Shown one piece after another: positions 22,111 to 34,525 of a stretch of DNA of 64,000 bases (positions are counted from its first letter, which is position 1; each line of letters begins with the position of its first letter). Made by a program: the position numbers and the translations under genes. The stretch covers positions 68,781,001-68,845,000 of the forward strand of contig NC_071667.1 of NCBI RefSeq assembly GCF_028554725.1. Reading direction: 5' to 3'. This DNA is from Zeugodacus cucurbitae. Taxonomy: Eukaryota; Arthropoda; Insecta; Diptera; Tephritidae. The notes under the pieces are model-generated. The model saw nothing but the letters and a program-made list of their open reading frames with translations. It did not search any database and was not told the DNA's origin.

Positions 22111-24514
22111 TTTGTTAATGTAAGCGAGAAATAAATTGAATTATATTGTATTCAAGAGAAATTAAACTAATTAAATCACACTGAGCATATTTTACGGCAA
22201 TTAAACAATTAAAATTAAATTGAGCTTAATTTAATATGATTTTTTTTATAGTCAGTATGCAACCAGTACATGCGTATAAAATTTAGTTAGTTATGTTTTA
22301 AAAATGTCTATTTAAATAAAATCATTTAAATGTACTCAATTTGGTAATTGACTAAATTGCAAAACTTTTACCAGGCTAATTGTTATTGACTTAGTGAAAG
22401 GCAATCAAGAAAGCGATTGAATTTGAATTGAAGTGAGGGAACAAACTTCGCCATAAATATGATTTAGTGAACTTAATTGAGTCAATTAATGCTTACTAAT
22501 TTAATTGATTTTATTGGATGGGTAAGGTTAAAACAAACAAAATCTTTCTGAATATTTAAAAAAAAAAATTCTATGTTCCCATTTCGAAAAAGTTAAATAA
22601 AGAGTAGCATCCATGATCTATTTCAGAAAAATAATTGTTAAATATTAAAGAAAACGTGCTAAATCGAAGAGTGAAAAAAAAATCCACATAACCTCCAATA
22701 ACTAAGACATAGACCACCACCAATCATAATAATGATTACTCAACTTTAAGTGATTAAACAGAAACTCATTCATAGCTCAATAAATACGCAAAAGACCAAT
22801 CTTGGAGGCAAACTCATAAAATAATTATCATATTTCTTAGACCACTTGGCAAGAAAATTGATTTAAGCTACAATTGTACCGTTATATCAATAATCTTTTA
22901 AACTGTAGCCATTCATCTCCAGCACTCTTTCACATAAAACGCTTCTCTTACACAACTCAATTCGATAATAAAAGTTCTTATAAATTGATTTGTTTGCCTT
23001 CCCAAAAAGCACAAATCGACAATAAGCCACATGAAAGTGTATCGAACTCGCTTCGAAAGAACCAGAAACTTAGCCCAATCAAGTCAAGTGCCATTTGTTA
23101 TGCTTAGCGGTGCACGTTACACCCAGTCATGTCCATTATAAAACTCAATCATGTCGACAATAATGTGTGAAACACACAAATGCGCGGCGAATACGAGATG
23201 CAAAGCGAAGCTGAAATATTTCTGCTAAGCACTTAACAATCGAATGTGAGATTTTCATTAACAGTTTGACTGAAAAAGTTACACATTTCGACACAAACAC
23301 ACACAGTGCATAAACACACACACAAACAGGCGCTCATTATAGGCATTTGTGTGTGAATTATGCATAGCAACAATGTTGCTCCACACCCAATTCGAGTTCA
23401 CTTGGCTTGCTTGTGCGTGTGTATGTTTGTTGGTATATCCGGTATGTTGCGACCGCGACTGTGTACGCGCATAGCTGTTAAATATTTCGTGTGTCTGAGA
23501 ACGTTTTCACATTCATTGATTAGTGTTGTTATAGTGCTCCGCTATGCGGTCGAACGTGCAACGTGTGTGTCTCATCAGCAAACGAGTGATGCAACAAAAC
23601 CGATTTATTACACAGTTGTTGTTGTACACCGATTGTTTGTTGTTGTTGTTGCACACTATTATTAGTTTTGTTGCACTTGTGCGCTTCAGTGCTTGGCCAA
23701 CGTTATTACCATTCAATAGTGCGTACGTGAAGCAAAAGACTTAAGCTACGAACTTGCTCGCTGCATTCAATATGCAAAGTGGTGGCTGAGGGCAATGCAG
23801 TTCTTGGTGTCTTTCCACAAAAATGCGATTGTTTGTTTTTGTATAATGAAAAGTGCGTGTGCGGTGCGTGTAATTATTACGTGAATGCGAACGAAGTCAA
23901 TCGTAGAAATTGTTGTTGGTGGCCATATTAATTTTCATGGTGCCTGGAGGCTTGCGGGCGGTACACTGACCAGCATATCATCAAATCAACATAAATGCGC
24001 GGTAATTAGTCTTCATTATATGCCAATAAAATATGTGATTATGTGAGCGTATTTAGTGAAAGATAATGACAGGCACTTGGGAAATGAGTGGAACTGTAGG
24101 GAAGGTAAGGGAGAGAGACAGTATTCTATGATTGAAGCATAAAAAGTAAACAATTAGCTTGAGATATGATAGAGAGGAGCAATATAACAATGAAATTGAA
24201 GCAAATTATTGTCTGGAATTATAATATAAAGACTTTTTGAAATAAAAATCTTGAAAAATCCAAGCTGTTTAAGCGAAAAAAAAAATTAAAATAATTTATG
24301 CCAGAATTTTAGTTCAAAAAATTTAAATTTGTTATCAAATAAGCTTAACTGCAACTAAATATATTTATTTTAATATTTTTTTTTTTTTAATTACTTATGG
24401 TCGTCTTTCTTAGTCACGCAAAATTCCTAATCTCCACCAGCCTGCAGTCACACACTTTTAATGCTTTTCGAACTACCTTACAGCAATGATCTAATTTTAT
24501 CGATCAATAATTCG
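22111..24514. other. Non-coding DNA
   Basis: AT-rich with scattered AATTGA/TTAATT words to 22560, then mixed; CA-rich near 23290-23340 and (GTT)n near 23635. Open frames of 66-101 codons around 23360-23740 overlap on both strands and are not credible. Confidence 0.6.
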
Positions 24515-24566
24515 TACATACATACATACATACATACATACATACATACATGCATACATACATACA
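24515..24566. repeat. (TACA)13 microsatellite
   Basis: About 13 TACA/CATA units with one interruption (TGCATA) near 24551. Confidence 0.95.
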
Positions 24567-25690
24567 AACAGACCATACATATTCAAATGTTTAACATTGA
24601 CTTAAATTGTTTATAAAGTTTGTTTACAAGTAAGAGACAATGTTGCGATTTTTGTAACAAGTTCACTGCGCAACATTTGCGGCTACACACCGTTATACAC
24701 CTACATGCTTCATGGTGAACAACTGCACGGCAAGTCAAAACAACTTTGGCGCTTAGGTTCACAACAGGCAGCTAACTCGTTTGCTGTCGTTTCAACCGTT
24801 AGACACATGACTATTTACGCTTTTATGTAGCAATACAATTCGCATATGTGATTTTGTTGGTTGACGGGTGTATATACGTATGTGGTCACAGTACAGGATA
24901 TGCGCCAATATACTTAAGTTTTGCTTTAAGGCAGTGGGCAGGTATTTGTCATATACTCATATCAACATACATATATATAAATATTTATGCTGGAGTAAAA
25001 AAAATGCATATGTAAATACAAAAACATTATTTTTACATAATTTTTTTTTTCTTGTTTGTGTAGATTTTGTTAACATGTCTCGGTCTGAGTGCGTTTGTTT
25101 ACACATTTACTTAGTTGCGCCGTTGAAACAAGTTGAAGAAATATATTTTTTTTGTGTTATTTGCTTGTGAAAAAGACGCAAGTACATATTGACTTAGGAA
25201 TTTTTGTATAAAAGAAAAAAAAATTAGTCAAAAAAAAGTATTATAACATACAAAGAATAATTAATAAAAATAAAATAAATAGAAAAAAATTGAATGCGTG
25301 AAAATTAAGCAAAAATTTCATTAAAATATCTTAGAATGTTGCAATCTCTATGTAAACTTGCAAGTAATGAAACATTAGTTCTAGGAACACTTGTGGGTTC
25401 TCAAGGATAACATGTTAAGTGTTTATTGGCGAAAAAATTATTTAGGGTGTAAATCCTTATTAGAACTGCTGACAAAGTTAATCAGATCAATTTTAATATT
25501 CAAGTTTGTGCTTAAAAATGTCTAACTAAACTGGCAACCATCGCTAGAAGCAATGGGCGGTTGGAAACAACCTTGCCTTGAACTAAAATCTAAAATTAAG
25601 CAATAGAAAGACGGAAACACTTTGCATATATCTTTTGTACTAAATTATACTAAAAGATAACTTGAGTATTAAAAGTTTATAATAAAAAAA
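24567..25690. other. Non-coding DNA
   Basis: Mixed then AT-rich. A 100-codon open frame at 24868-25170 is tyrosine/cysteine/phenylalanine-rich and lies in AT-rich DNA; no motif. Nothing else seen. Confidence 0.6.
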
Positions 25691-26010
25691 AATTTTTTAG
25701 AACTTTTTTTGTACTAAAAATTTTGTACTAAATTTTTCTTACAGTATAAATTTACATACTTTAATTCCAATGATTTCATTTTTGCTATCAAATAATGCAT
25801 TTTCTAAATTCATAACTAGCTGCTTCAATTTTTGTACTAAAAATTTTGTACTAAATATTTCTACCAAAAATATTTTAATGTAGATTCCAATTATTTAATG
25901 GCAAATTGTATTATGAATTAATGAATTTTCAAATTCTATATTTTTCGTACTTTGTACTAAATTTAAAATTACTGTACTAAAAATTAGTACATAAAGTTTA
26001 GAACTGAATA
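25691..26010. repeat. GTACTAAA tandem repeat (period about 120 bp)
   Basis: GTACTAAAAATTTTGTACTA occurs at 25711 and again at 25834 (period 123), each followed by related AT-rich DNA ending in CAAATTC/CTAAATTC. A third, weaker set of GTACTAAA words lies near 25950-25990. Confidence 0.7.
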
Positions 26011-27619
26011 TTTTGTAGTTATATATTCAGTTAGAACTGAAATACTCTATAATAAAATTTTGTATCATAAAACGTATTGGACTTGTTTTACAAATAGTAA
26101 ATACTAAAAATTTAAAACTCCATATTTTGAATTGAAAATTGAAAAAAAAAATTAAAACTGATTTCAAAATGTTAATTCTTCTAATATTACTTTTGTCCTT
26201 ACAAAAGTACTTCACTTTGTGTACAATTCCTGTACTTTTGAAGCAAAAGAATATCATTCATCTCCCTAAGTTTTACTCTAGCGATCTACACTCAAAGTGT
26301 TTTTGTACAGCTAATAAGGAAATTTTATATTTTTGCTGCAAAAGCACACGAAGAAACATTATGTTTCTGTGAAATAGATGGTCTTCCAAGATTTTCAAGA
26401 CATCAGTATATAACGAAGAGGTACTTAGCTTACCAGTATATTTCTTATCTTGAAATTTACTAGTATATTTTTGTATTCTTGAAGCGGTGGTAAGGTCCTC
26501 AAAGTTTAGTATTTAAAAATTGGGATTAAATCTGATCAAAAATAGTATTTTTAATATGTCGTATATTTTTAGAATTGAATAGTGATACAAGGAATTATAA
26601 ATTTAAACTAAATACCCAAGTAACAAATAGTAGTAATTTCAAGTTTTCTAGTTTACATTAATTGTAATTCATTTTATTGCCGAAAGTTCACTTTATGTAC
26701 AATATATTCATTTAATTTTTTGTTTAACGTAATCTTCAATGATTTTTGAGGCATTGTATGAGATCATATCAAAAAAGAAAGCAATTCATCGAAGAGGCAT
26801 GAAAGCAGTCTCACATGACCATTGATGATTTTATGCTGATAAGACATGTACAAGCTTAATAGACGAAAAACTGTGTATAATTAAAAATGCAAGCCTATAA
26901 GATCATATCACAAAGCAAACTAGTAATTAACGAAAATACTGCACTAACCTCAAGGGAAAGTTTCGAGTTTAATTTCAAATAAATTGCGCTTTAATACAAC
27001 TGATAAGTAATGCAATTAAAATGCCTTCAATACGGAACCATCTTCTTCCACAATTTTCAAAAACGCTTTTACACAATTAAATTTTCGAGAAGAAGCAATA
27101 AATACCGAAGACAGCTTGCAGCAGTTCACAAACTTTCTTTTCCTGCAAGACAAGCTTTTGTACTAAACCCTGCTTAAACTGCAGCAACAAAGTGAAGCCG
27201 AAAAAATTCTCTCGCTCAGCAAGAATTATCGGCACATTCCAATCCCGAAAATAACAGCACCGAATATGTTGCTGGCAAATAAATCAGCGGCAGAAATCAA
27301 GCGCAGACACACATATAGACAGACATACATATATACGGACAGACATGGAAGAACATGCATGACACGAAATTGTGCGCATGAGTGTGTTTGTTCGAAGATA
27401 TTTTTTATAGGCGCCTAAAGCAACAAGCTGTTGCAGCTACATGTGAAAAACAACAACAAGCGGCATAACATTTGCTGCAGTTTAGTGGAAATAAAATTAA
27501 ATAATGAAAAATAAGGAACAAGCAAAAGCCGACGAAGTGGAAGAAGAGATGAAGAAAAAAAAAATACAATCAAAAGTCAAACCGGCTCGGCACCAAGAAC
27601 AGTTATGTTGAGTATGTTA
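26011..27619. other. Non-coding DNA
   Basis: AT-rich to about 27060, then mixed with CA/GCAGC words. No open frame above 77 codons and none with motifs. Confidence 0.6.
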
Positions 27620-28900
27620 CAGTGCGATCGACGACAGTCACTGCAATTACAACAACAACACGCAAACAAGCTGGCAGCAACACAACAACAACAACAAAGA
27701 AAGAAGCTTAAAGTAATGGTGTGTATTTGTGTATTTAGGTGGTGAGGGGGGCAAAGGGAAGCAGCTAGTTATTATCAACGACGGCAGCTTTTCAAGTGGG
27801 GACAACAACAACAAACTATACATATATATACGACAACAACCAAGTGGAGTTTGCTATGTTTGGAACATCTTCAATGGCATCAACAACAGCAACAACAACA
27901 ACCAGAGATAGTGGCAGCCAACCAGCTTGGCAACTTATTCAGCTGCTGCAGCAAGCGTGTGGCATGCCACCGCAAGCCCGTTTAGGCCTAACAAACAGCA
28001 GAGGTGGCGGGCAGCTAAACCAGTTAAAGTCAAAGTGTAAACAGGTGGCACAACAACAACAACAACTACGACAGGCGGATGAGCAATAGCAACAACCAGA
28101 ACCACAAACCACTTCAGGACGTGCAACCTCAATGGCCCAACAATTTTTACGCACATGCGTGCTGTGACACGCACATAATGTGCAACGTGGCGTGCAACAT
28201 CGCTGTTGTTGCAACTTGATTTTGCACCAAAGCAGCAGCAAGCTTGCCACCGACAAACTGGCTGTTGCTGCTGCTGCTGCAACTTGTGGTCATTGCCACA
28301 TGACTGATGATGCGACAGGTAAGCGAGTATACCGGTAGCGGCAGCCGGCTTGCCACAGCATGCCACAGAATAATAAAAGAACAAAGCGCAACGTAAGGAG
28401 ATGAGCAAAATAAGGAGCGCAAAGGCGACTGCGGTCAACGGAATGGCTGCACAAATGGGAGCTGAAGCTACTGGTGGTGTTGTTGTTGTTGCTACTGCTA
28501 TTGTTGTTGATGATGCTACTTTTGTTGTTGCTGTCGGTTTTGCTGTTGATGTTGCAACTTCTTTTTTTGTTGTTGCTGCTACTGGTAGTTGTTTATTGTA
28601 GGCTTCTTCATTTTACTATTGTTGTTGTTGGCGTAGAAAAGTGGCACAATGAATTGGGTTGCTGGCACACTAACCACCACCACCACAAATAGGATCAACC
28701 AGCAACTGAAGCGGCAGCAAAACAAGAACAACAAATTATAATAAAAGCAGGCAAGTTGGAAACAACAACAACAAATATACTAGAATATTGGAACCACAAA
28801 CAAGCCACATATACACATGTAAACACTTGCCACAACAGAATAGTGTCAGCAACAGGATACAATAACATTGTTGTTGTTGTTGTTGTTGTACAGCAACATG
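27620..28900. repeat. CAA/GTT and CTG-rich low-complexity region
   Basis: CAACAA stretches (27650-28080), CTGCTGCTG (28260-28285), long GTT runs (28475-28585 and 28868-28888). The palindrome GTGGCATGCCAC is at 27959-27970. A donor-like CAG|GTAAGC occurs at 28320 without any acceptor or open frame. Open frames to 167 codons here are translations of the trinucleotide repeats on both strands. Confidence 0.7.
27959..27970. repeat. Recurrent palindrome GTGGCATGCCAC, copy 2
   Basis: Perfect match to the palindrome at 16711. Confidence 0.85.
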
Positions 28901-31399
28901 TCATGCGGGAGAAATCTTCTAGAAATCGGGAGAAAATCTTCACGCTGCAAATGGGGTTGAAGAACCTCAAACAATAAAGTATATTCTTCAACATGCAACA
29001 TATAGATATGTGTATGTATATGCAACATGTTGCTGCATTGTTGACCGCAACAGCACTCTACAGAATGTTGCCATTCTTTGCCGCTGAACGTGAGCAATCA
29101 GCTCGACTTCGCAATCGCATTGAAATCTAAGTCACATTTTCGAAAGCACAGTCTACGGTGTAGCGGGTGAAGTTACAGTTGGCGAAGATGGCATCTAAGA
29201 AATATTGATGACACACTAGCGATTGTGCTGGGATAGTGCTAATGACACGTGCAGCTGCACGGAGCTACAAAATGTTATTGTTGTATTTTAACAATAAACA
29301 TGATTCAATTATGAAAATATGAAAACATGAGTTAGCCTACTTGCGAAATTTCTATGTTATTTGAAGGTATTTAGGTCATAATTGCAACGAGGACAGAGAG
29401 CTGGCAACTCAAGGAACACAGTTTTAGTACTAGTAGTTGCATTTTTGCAAATCTTCAACACTTTTGTTAGCAATACTAGTCCATTGGCGAACTTTCTCAT
29501 ACTAGAAATATTAATCAAAAAATCATTTTTTCGATAAATATGAAATGTTGGGAACCCCTGATTATATAAAAAATACATTTTCTATTTATTTCATTAGAAA
29601 CCAAATTTCTATAATAAAAATTACATTTCTTGCAAGTTTAGACTTGTTCTTAAATATATGTACGCCACTGTACACTGATTGATGGCTAAAACAGCGCCAC
29701 TCGTGGCTCAACAATCGCTTTCTGACCAAAAAAGCTCAAAATATATACATTCTGTTGTCTTTCAAATAAGTCTTCACTCCTGCATTCACCAAATTCTTTG
29801 TGAATTCTTTGTGAAGAAGCACTTTGCTGGCATTGTGGGCGTTTACACGCTTCAGCTTGACAGCTTAATTGGAGTTTCTCGCAAGCACGCAATAGCTCGT
29901 TAACAGTTCGTAAAGAATGAGATGTAAATTTCCAGCTTTTCTGTGAAATGTTTAAACCACTTAATGGATTATCATTGTTGTTGTATTCAAAAATACCAAA
30001 ATAAAAAGTGAAAGTGATAAATTTCAAAATCTCAGATGAATAAAGGTTTAGTCAACTTAAAATAATGAAAAAATATACTGAAATAGTTTTCGAACAAGCT
30101 GAATCAATGACAAATTCTTCCAAACACTCTCTAAACATGAGACTCTCAAAGTTGTACAATAACATGGAAGTACAGAACCCTTCATTATGCTTTATTTAAT
30201 TCAAATTACTTTGAAAATTCGTCAAAAAACAATTAAATGCATTCCATAGCTTAAATATAACTCTAACACCACTCAACAACATGTTGCAGCAACATGTTGC
30301 TAAGCAAAAGCGACTTTCAACAGAAACAGTAATAATTCAACACAACAGCTTTTCGCACAACCGTTATTTAAGCATAATTACAAGTTATAAAATCATGTAA
30401 CAACAACAATAACAACAACAGCAAAGACACTCGCAACAGATTGCACAATTTATTGCAAAATATTGCACAATCTCTGAGCGCATAAACATATCAATCAATA
30501 AAACGAGTTCAAAGCAAATGCGCTGACGCTAATCAATGAATCGAAGTTGCCAGCAGCGGTCGCAGAAATTAAAGCAACGGCACTGTGTGCATGGTCAACG
30601 GCTTAATGACAGTGTGATTGCAACAGAATTGGCGAGTCACCAGTGGGCAGTGGAAGAATGTGAAAGCGGGGAGGGTTGGTCGAGGCTTAAATACATATAT
30701 AGTGAGATAGACTACCGCATTGACAGAGTAAAATTTAATTATAGAAATTTCGTTAAACACAAAACAGTTGGAAGCGCACACAAACACACACACACACACA
30801 CATGCACATATAAATACATATAAGTGAGTGTTGCAATGCTGCAATTATAGGCAATTGCAATGTGCAATAATAGCAGTGTTTAATGTTGTTATCACGGCAG
30901 CGCGATTGCCGCTGCAGCAGCGTTGGCACTCATACATACACTTACACATATATATTGAGTTTTATTCATATCTTCTTAATTTGTTGCTTTCATATTTTTT
31001 TGTTATTTGCCTCATAAATCCTCTTTAGTGCCGCAATAGCCGCGTTCAGCAATTAGTGACAGCTATATTGCAGTAAATATAGCCCGTATGATTATTTACT
31101 TCATTTGTTGTTGTCGTTTTATCGGCTTTTAATATTCCAACAGTTAATCAATTAAAAACGATTGCATAATTGCTTTTGCAAATAGCAAACTATTCAGTTA
31201 TATTATTGTAACTGTGGGGATTATATAATCATATACTCGTATATATAAACACACAATCACATATACTAAATATGTATTCGAAAATTTTACTGAGAAATTG
31301 TATATGATTATGGACTAGATTGGAATAGTATCTAAAAATAAATATAAATATTTTTCTCAACCGTTAACTATTTTTTCGTACCAATTGCAGCAAATAGTA
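28901..31399. other. Non-coding DNA
   Basis: Includes a direct repeat of the palindrome CAACATGTTG at 30277-30286 and 30290-30299, and a CA run at 30777-30803. A 113-codon minus-strand frame at 29686-30027 has no recognisable features. No gene is supportable. Confidence 0.6.
30777..30803. repeat. (CA)n microsatellite
   Basis: About 13 CA units with one CAAA interruption. Confidence 0.9.
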
Positions 31400-32245
31400 T
31401 GATGATGCTCTTTTAATATTAATTTAGGCATACAGAGAGGCTAGACAGCAAATAATTGCCGTTAAAATTAACAATTCTAGAGAAGTATTAGCTTTTTCCA
31501 CGCTTCTCTTGAAGCACCTTCAAAACCATTTACGATACATAGCCAGTAACAGGTAGTAATCAATTGGTGACAGGTCCAGAGTATGAGATAGATGCATAAA
31601 TATCTCCTGACCAAGCTCCCGGAGCTTCTACCGAGTTACTATCGAACTGTGTGGTGTGACATTGGTCTAATAGAACACATCTCCTCTTGTATTGTCGAAA
31701 GCTGGTCGCTCCTGAGAGGTGCTTCTTTCAAAGGTCTAATTTTTGTGGTCCGAAATAAGAACTTGATAGAAGATTAGCAGCTCATAGTATATGACTCTCT
31801 GCCAATACCACCAAATATATAAGGAACCCTTCTTGCACAATAAATCTTGGCTTGTCCGCCGTTTACACGGGCTCACAGCGATTCTTCCACAACCGTTTCC
31901 GCTTGAGGTTATCTAAAGTGACACCCTCAATAACCATTCAATTCAGAAATTTTTCCATTTTTTTTCTTTAGTTTCAACAGCGATTTGCAAATTGAAATTC
32001 GGTACCTTAGACAATCAAACATCGAGCTTCTTTTTATATCCAACCTTATTTAAAAGGTTCAAAACGTTTTTTAGTGATTTTTTTAATTCCTTGGCAATTG
32101 AAACAATATTTATATGACGGTCAGACTCGACAAATCTCATTATTTTAACAATATATACGACAATTTACAATCCAAAGACTTCGACGAAATCTAACTTGAC
32201 GTGTGACCTCTCGTACCTTGCTGTTGGGTCATGTGAAATACTTGT
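31400..32245 (-). pseudogene. Dead mariner transposase
   Basis: On the minus strand, three stretches read as mariner transposase. The N-terminal DNA-binding helix-turn-helix ends in GYKKKLDV (about 32166-32015); a stop codon replaces the next expected Trp. The middle holds an RKR-W-----EP block and a WW-----IYYELL block. The last part holds TPHSSIVTR, KLRELG and LDLSPIDY (about 31680-31556). Frames shift and several stops interrupt it. The GDEKW segment with the first catalytic Asp appears deleted, and the second catalytic site reads stop-Thr where Gln-Asp is expected. The element is inactive and old; terminal repeats were not found. Family membership is from recognition of conserved blocks, not a search. 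Confidence 0.8.
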
Positions 32246-32251
32246 AAATTT

Positions 32252-32635
32252 TTAGAGTTTTTGGGAGATAAAGCGGGCGAAAGGCCAAATAGCCTCTAAA
32301 ATATGCTCAAGCTGATTAGATTGGGTTAGGTTGTAAGGCTGTTCTGTACACACAATCCTTTGTGAAGCCAGGATTCGAAAATGTCTTGAAATTACTACAA
32401 ATCTGCAGAGATTTTTCACTTTCATGTTCGTTATTTCGTGCGGTTGTTCGAAAAAATGATATCCGATAAATTTGTTTCTTGATCTTACAAAGCCTGGACA
32501 TTCCACACGAAAGTGATGAGAAGATTCCACCTCATGCTCCTCCAGGCAGATTCTACAGCTAGCAACTGGTAAGATTTTTAACCTTCCAGCGTGGGTCCCG
32601 ATGGGACAAAGGCCAGTTAGAACCCTTACGACGGA
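32252..32635 (-). pseudogene. 3' fragment of a jockey/R1-type LINE pol ORF
   Basis: A minus-strand frame, open for 127 codons without a start ATG, begins directly after a TAA. Residues 7-20 (TGLCPIGTHAGRLK) and a CCHC pattern, Cys27-x2-Cys30-x10-His41-x4-Cys46-Pro, match the conserved C-terminal end of pol in jockey/R1-like non-LTR retrotransposons. The block FRVECPGF and a following RFV segment also fit. Homology fades after about residue 90. The upstream reverse transcriptase is missing, so this is a truncated relic lying back to back with the mariner pseudogene, same strand. Confidence 0.8.
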
Positions 32636-33979
32636 TTAAAATTATTAAAACATATTTCGCTAAAATTGCGAAAGCTTTAAGATATATATTCTAACGGCTT
32701 TCAGCATCATTCCCAACACCATTTAAATATGTATTTAGCGCATTTTTGATGTTAATCCATTTTCTACATATAAAAACCTAAATGTAATCAAATAAATTCA
32801 TATCTCCAAATGTGGAGCAAATAATCAATAATTTAGCCACAAACGGCACAAACAACACAACCGCCGAAAGCCAGAGGCTGCGACACGCTACACACTGCAG
32901 TCAGTGGCAACAAGTAATGCTTGCAAAGCACATTCGTAACAGTTACATTGTGGCAAATAAAAATGCTTTCCGCCCAATTTAGAGTGTTTTGCTTATTGCT
33001 TTGGCATATTTATTTATGCGTGCTCACTAGGTCGTGCGCCACGGCAAGCTGCAACAGTGTTTTGCGTTTTTATATTTATATGTGGCATGTGTGGCAGCAG
33101 CGGCGTGACAGCTTATTTCCTCAAACGCAGCGGCAGCGCACTTAATGTTGCTTAGCACCTTCTGGCGCTGCATTTCAATTAGCCCACTTCTACTTATATT
33201 TCCATTTCCATCGAGTCGAGCGCTACCACTTCTGTGCGTTTTAGGGGCATAATTTGCTCTGAAATTTCAAGTATTTATTACCAATTGATATGCTTGCAAC
33301 ATGCCACATGCGTCTATATACCAGTAAGTGTTGCACATTGGCAATTTGTTCGAGTTTGCTATTTCCATGCACTATGCGAATGGGAAACTGAGTCAAGTGG
33401 CCAGTCAGCAGGCGTGACCAAACACATATTCACACACACTCTCAGAAAAAAAAAAGAAAAAATAATAATAGTTAAATCCCAGCAGCTCGTACAGGAAGGC
33501 CAGCAGACAGTTGGCTGTGTTTTTTTTTGTATGCGCTAGTAAAATGTTTTACGGTTTGTGCCTCCGAGTTACTTAGGTAGTTATTTAGTTGCTCAGTTAG
33601 CCAGTCTGTTAGTTAGTTAGCAGAGCGGAAATGCTGGAAAATCAGCTCAATTTCAAGCGTTTTGTTCATTTACACTGATCGTGGCTTTTATCTAACTGTC
33701 CCTCCGTAACGCAGTATTCGCAGCTGTTTGCCGTTGGCTGAGTGATTGAGTGAGATTTCAACTGCACCGACATCTCGAATAACTCAAAAGCTTGCTCATT
33801 AATTTATTTGACACCTTTTTTCTAGTGCACAGGCGCTCATGTCAGTGATTTCCTAAATATATTGCATTAGGTTCATTTGTGAAATACTGAACGAAAAGCT
33901 GATAAAAGATAAAAGATATTCTCTAAAATTACGATTTCCATTGAGAAAATTTACTTTTCATGAAGAGTAAAATGAAGAA
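32636..33979. other. Non-coding DNA
   Basis: Mixed composition. A 101-codon plus frame (33234-33539) and a 74-codon frame (32921-33145) have no motifs. TTAG repeats near 33600. No gene seen. Confidence 0.6.
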
Positions 33980-34525
33980 TATATCGAAAAAATCGATCAC
34001 ACATCCAAAAAATATCGCAAATATAAAAAGGATACTCATCCAGAAACAATAAAAAATCAAAGTTATCGATATTAAATAAAAATCGATAAGTTATGAAAAT
34101 ATCGATATATTTTGAAAAATATCGAACATAAACCGATAAAATCACCCATTATACATGTTAACTTATACAAAGTTATCTGAAACTAATAGAATATCACAAA
34201 AATATTGATAGGACGATAACCATAATATTGTCGTTAAAAATATCGATACATTTTGCTGAAAATGATGAGACATATTTAAAAATATCGATTAATCGAAGAT
34301 TTAAAAAAAAAACTTTTTAAGAAACAAAATCCATCGAAATTTTCGATTATATATAAAAATCGATAACTTAAACTGAAAACCACTAAAAAACTTCGAAAAT
34401 ATATTTTTGATGATATTTTAAAATAATATGGATTATAAAATTTAGAAAATATTTTAGATACATGAGAAATAGTGTTATCGATAATATCGAAAATTTCGAT
34501 AACATGGCAGAAAATATCGATATCA
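33980..34525. promoter_or_regulatory. Dense TATCGATA/CGATA cluster 2
   Basis: About fifteen CGATA/TATCG words in 550 bp, with at least five exact TATCGATA palindromes (near 34063, 34100, 34241, 34476 and 34515). TATCGATA is the DREF-binding DRE of Drosophila; grouped CGATA words are bound by BEAF-32 at chromatin boundaries. The motifs are seen; a boundary or replication-related function is inferred. It may instead be a degenerate repeat. Confidence 0.5.

Noticed and set aside
24515..24566. Regular repeat as a CRISPR-like array
   Set aside because: It is a plain tetranucleotide microsatellite with no spacers, and the genome is eukaryotic.
28312..28324. Donor-like CAG|GTAAGC on the plus strand
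   Set aside because: No pyrimidine tract, acceptor or open frame upstream; a lone donor word is expected by chance in CAG-rich DNA.
27935..28438. 167-codon minus-strand frame
   Set aside because: Valine, cysteine and glutamine runs are direct translations of GTT/CTG/CAG repeats.
31592..31777. 61-codon plus frame
   Set aside because: Antisense shadow of the mariner transposase pseudogene.
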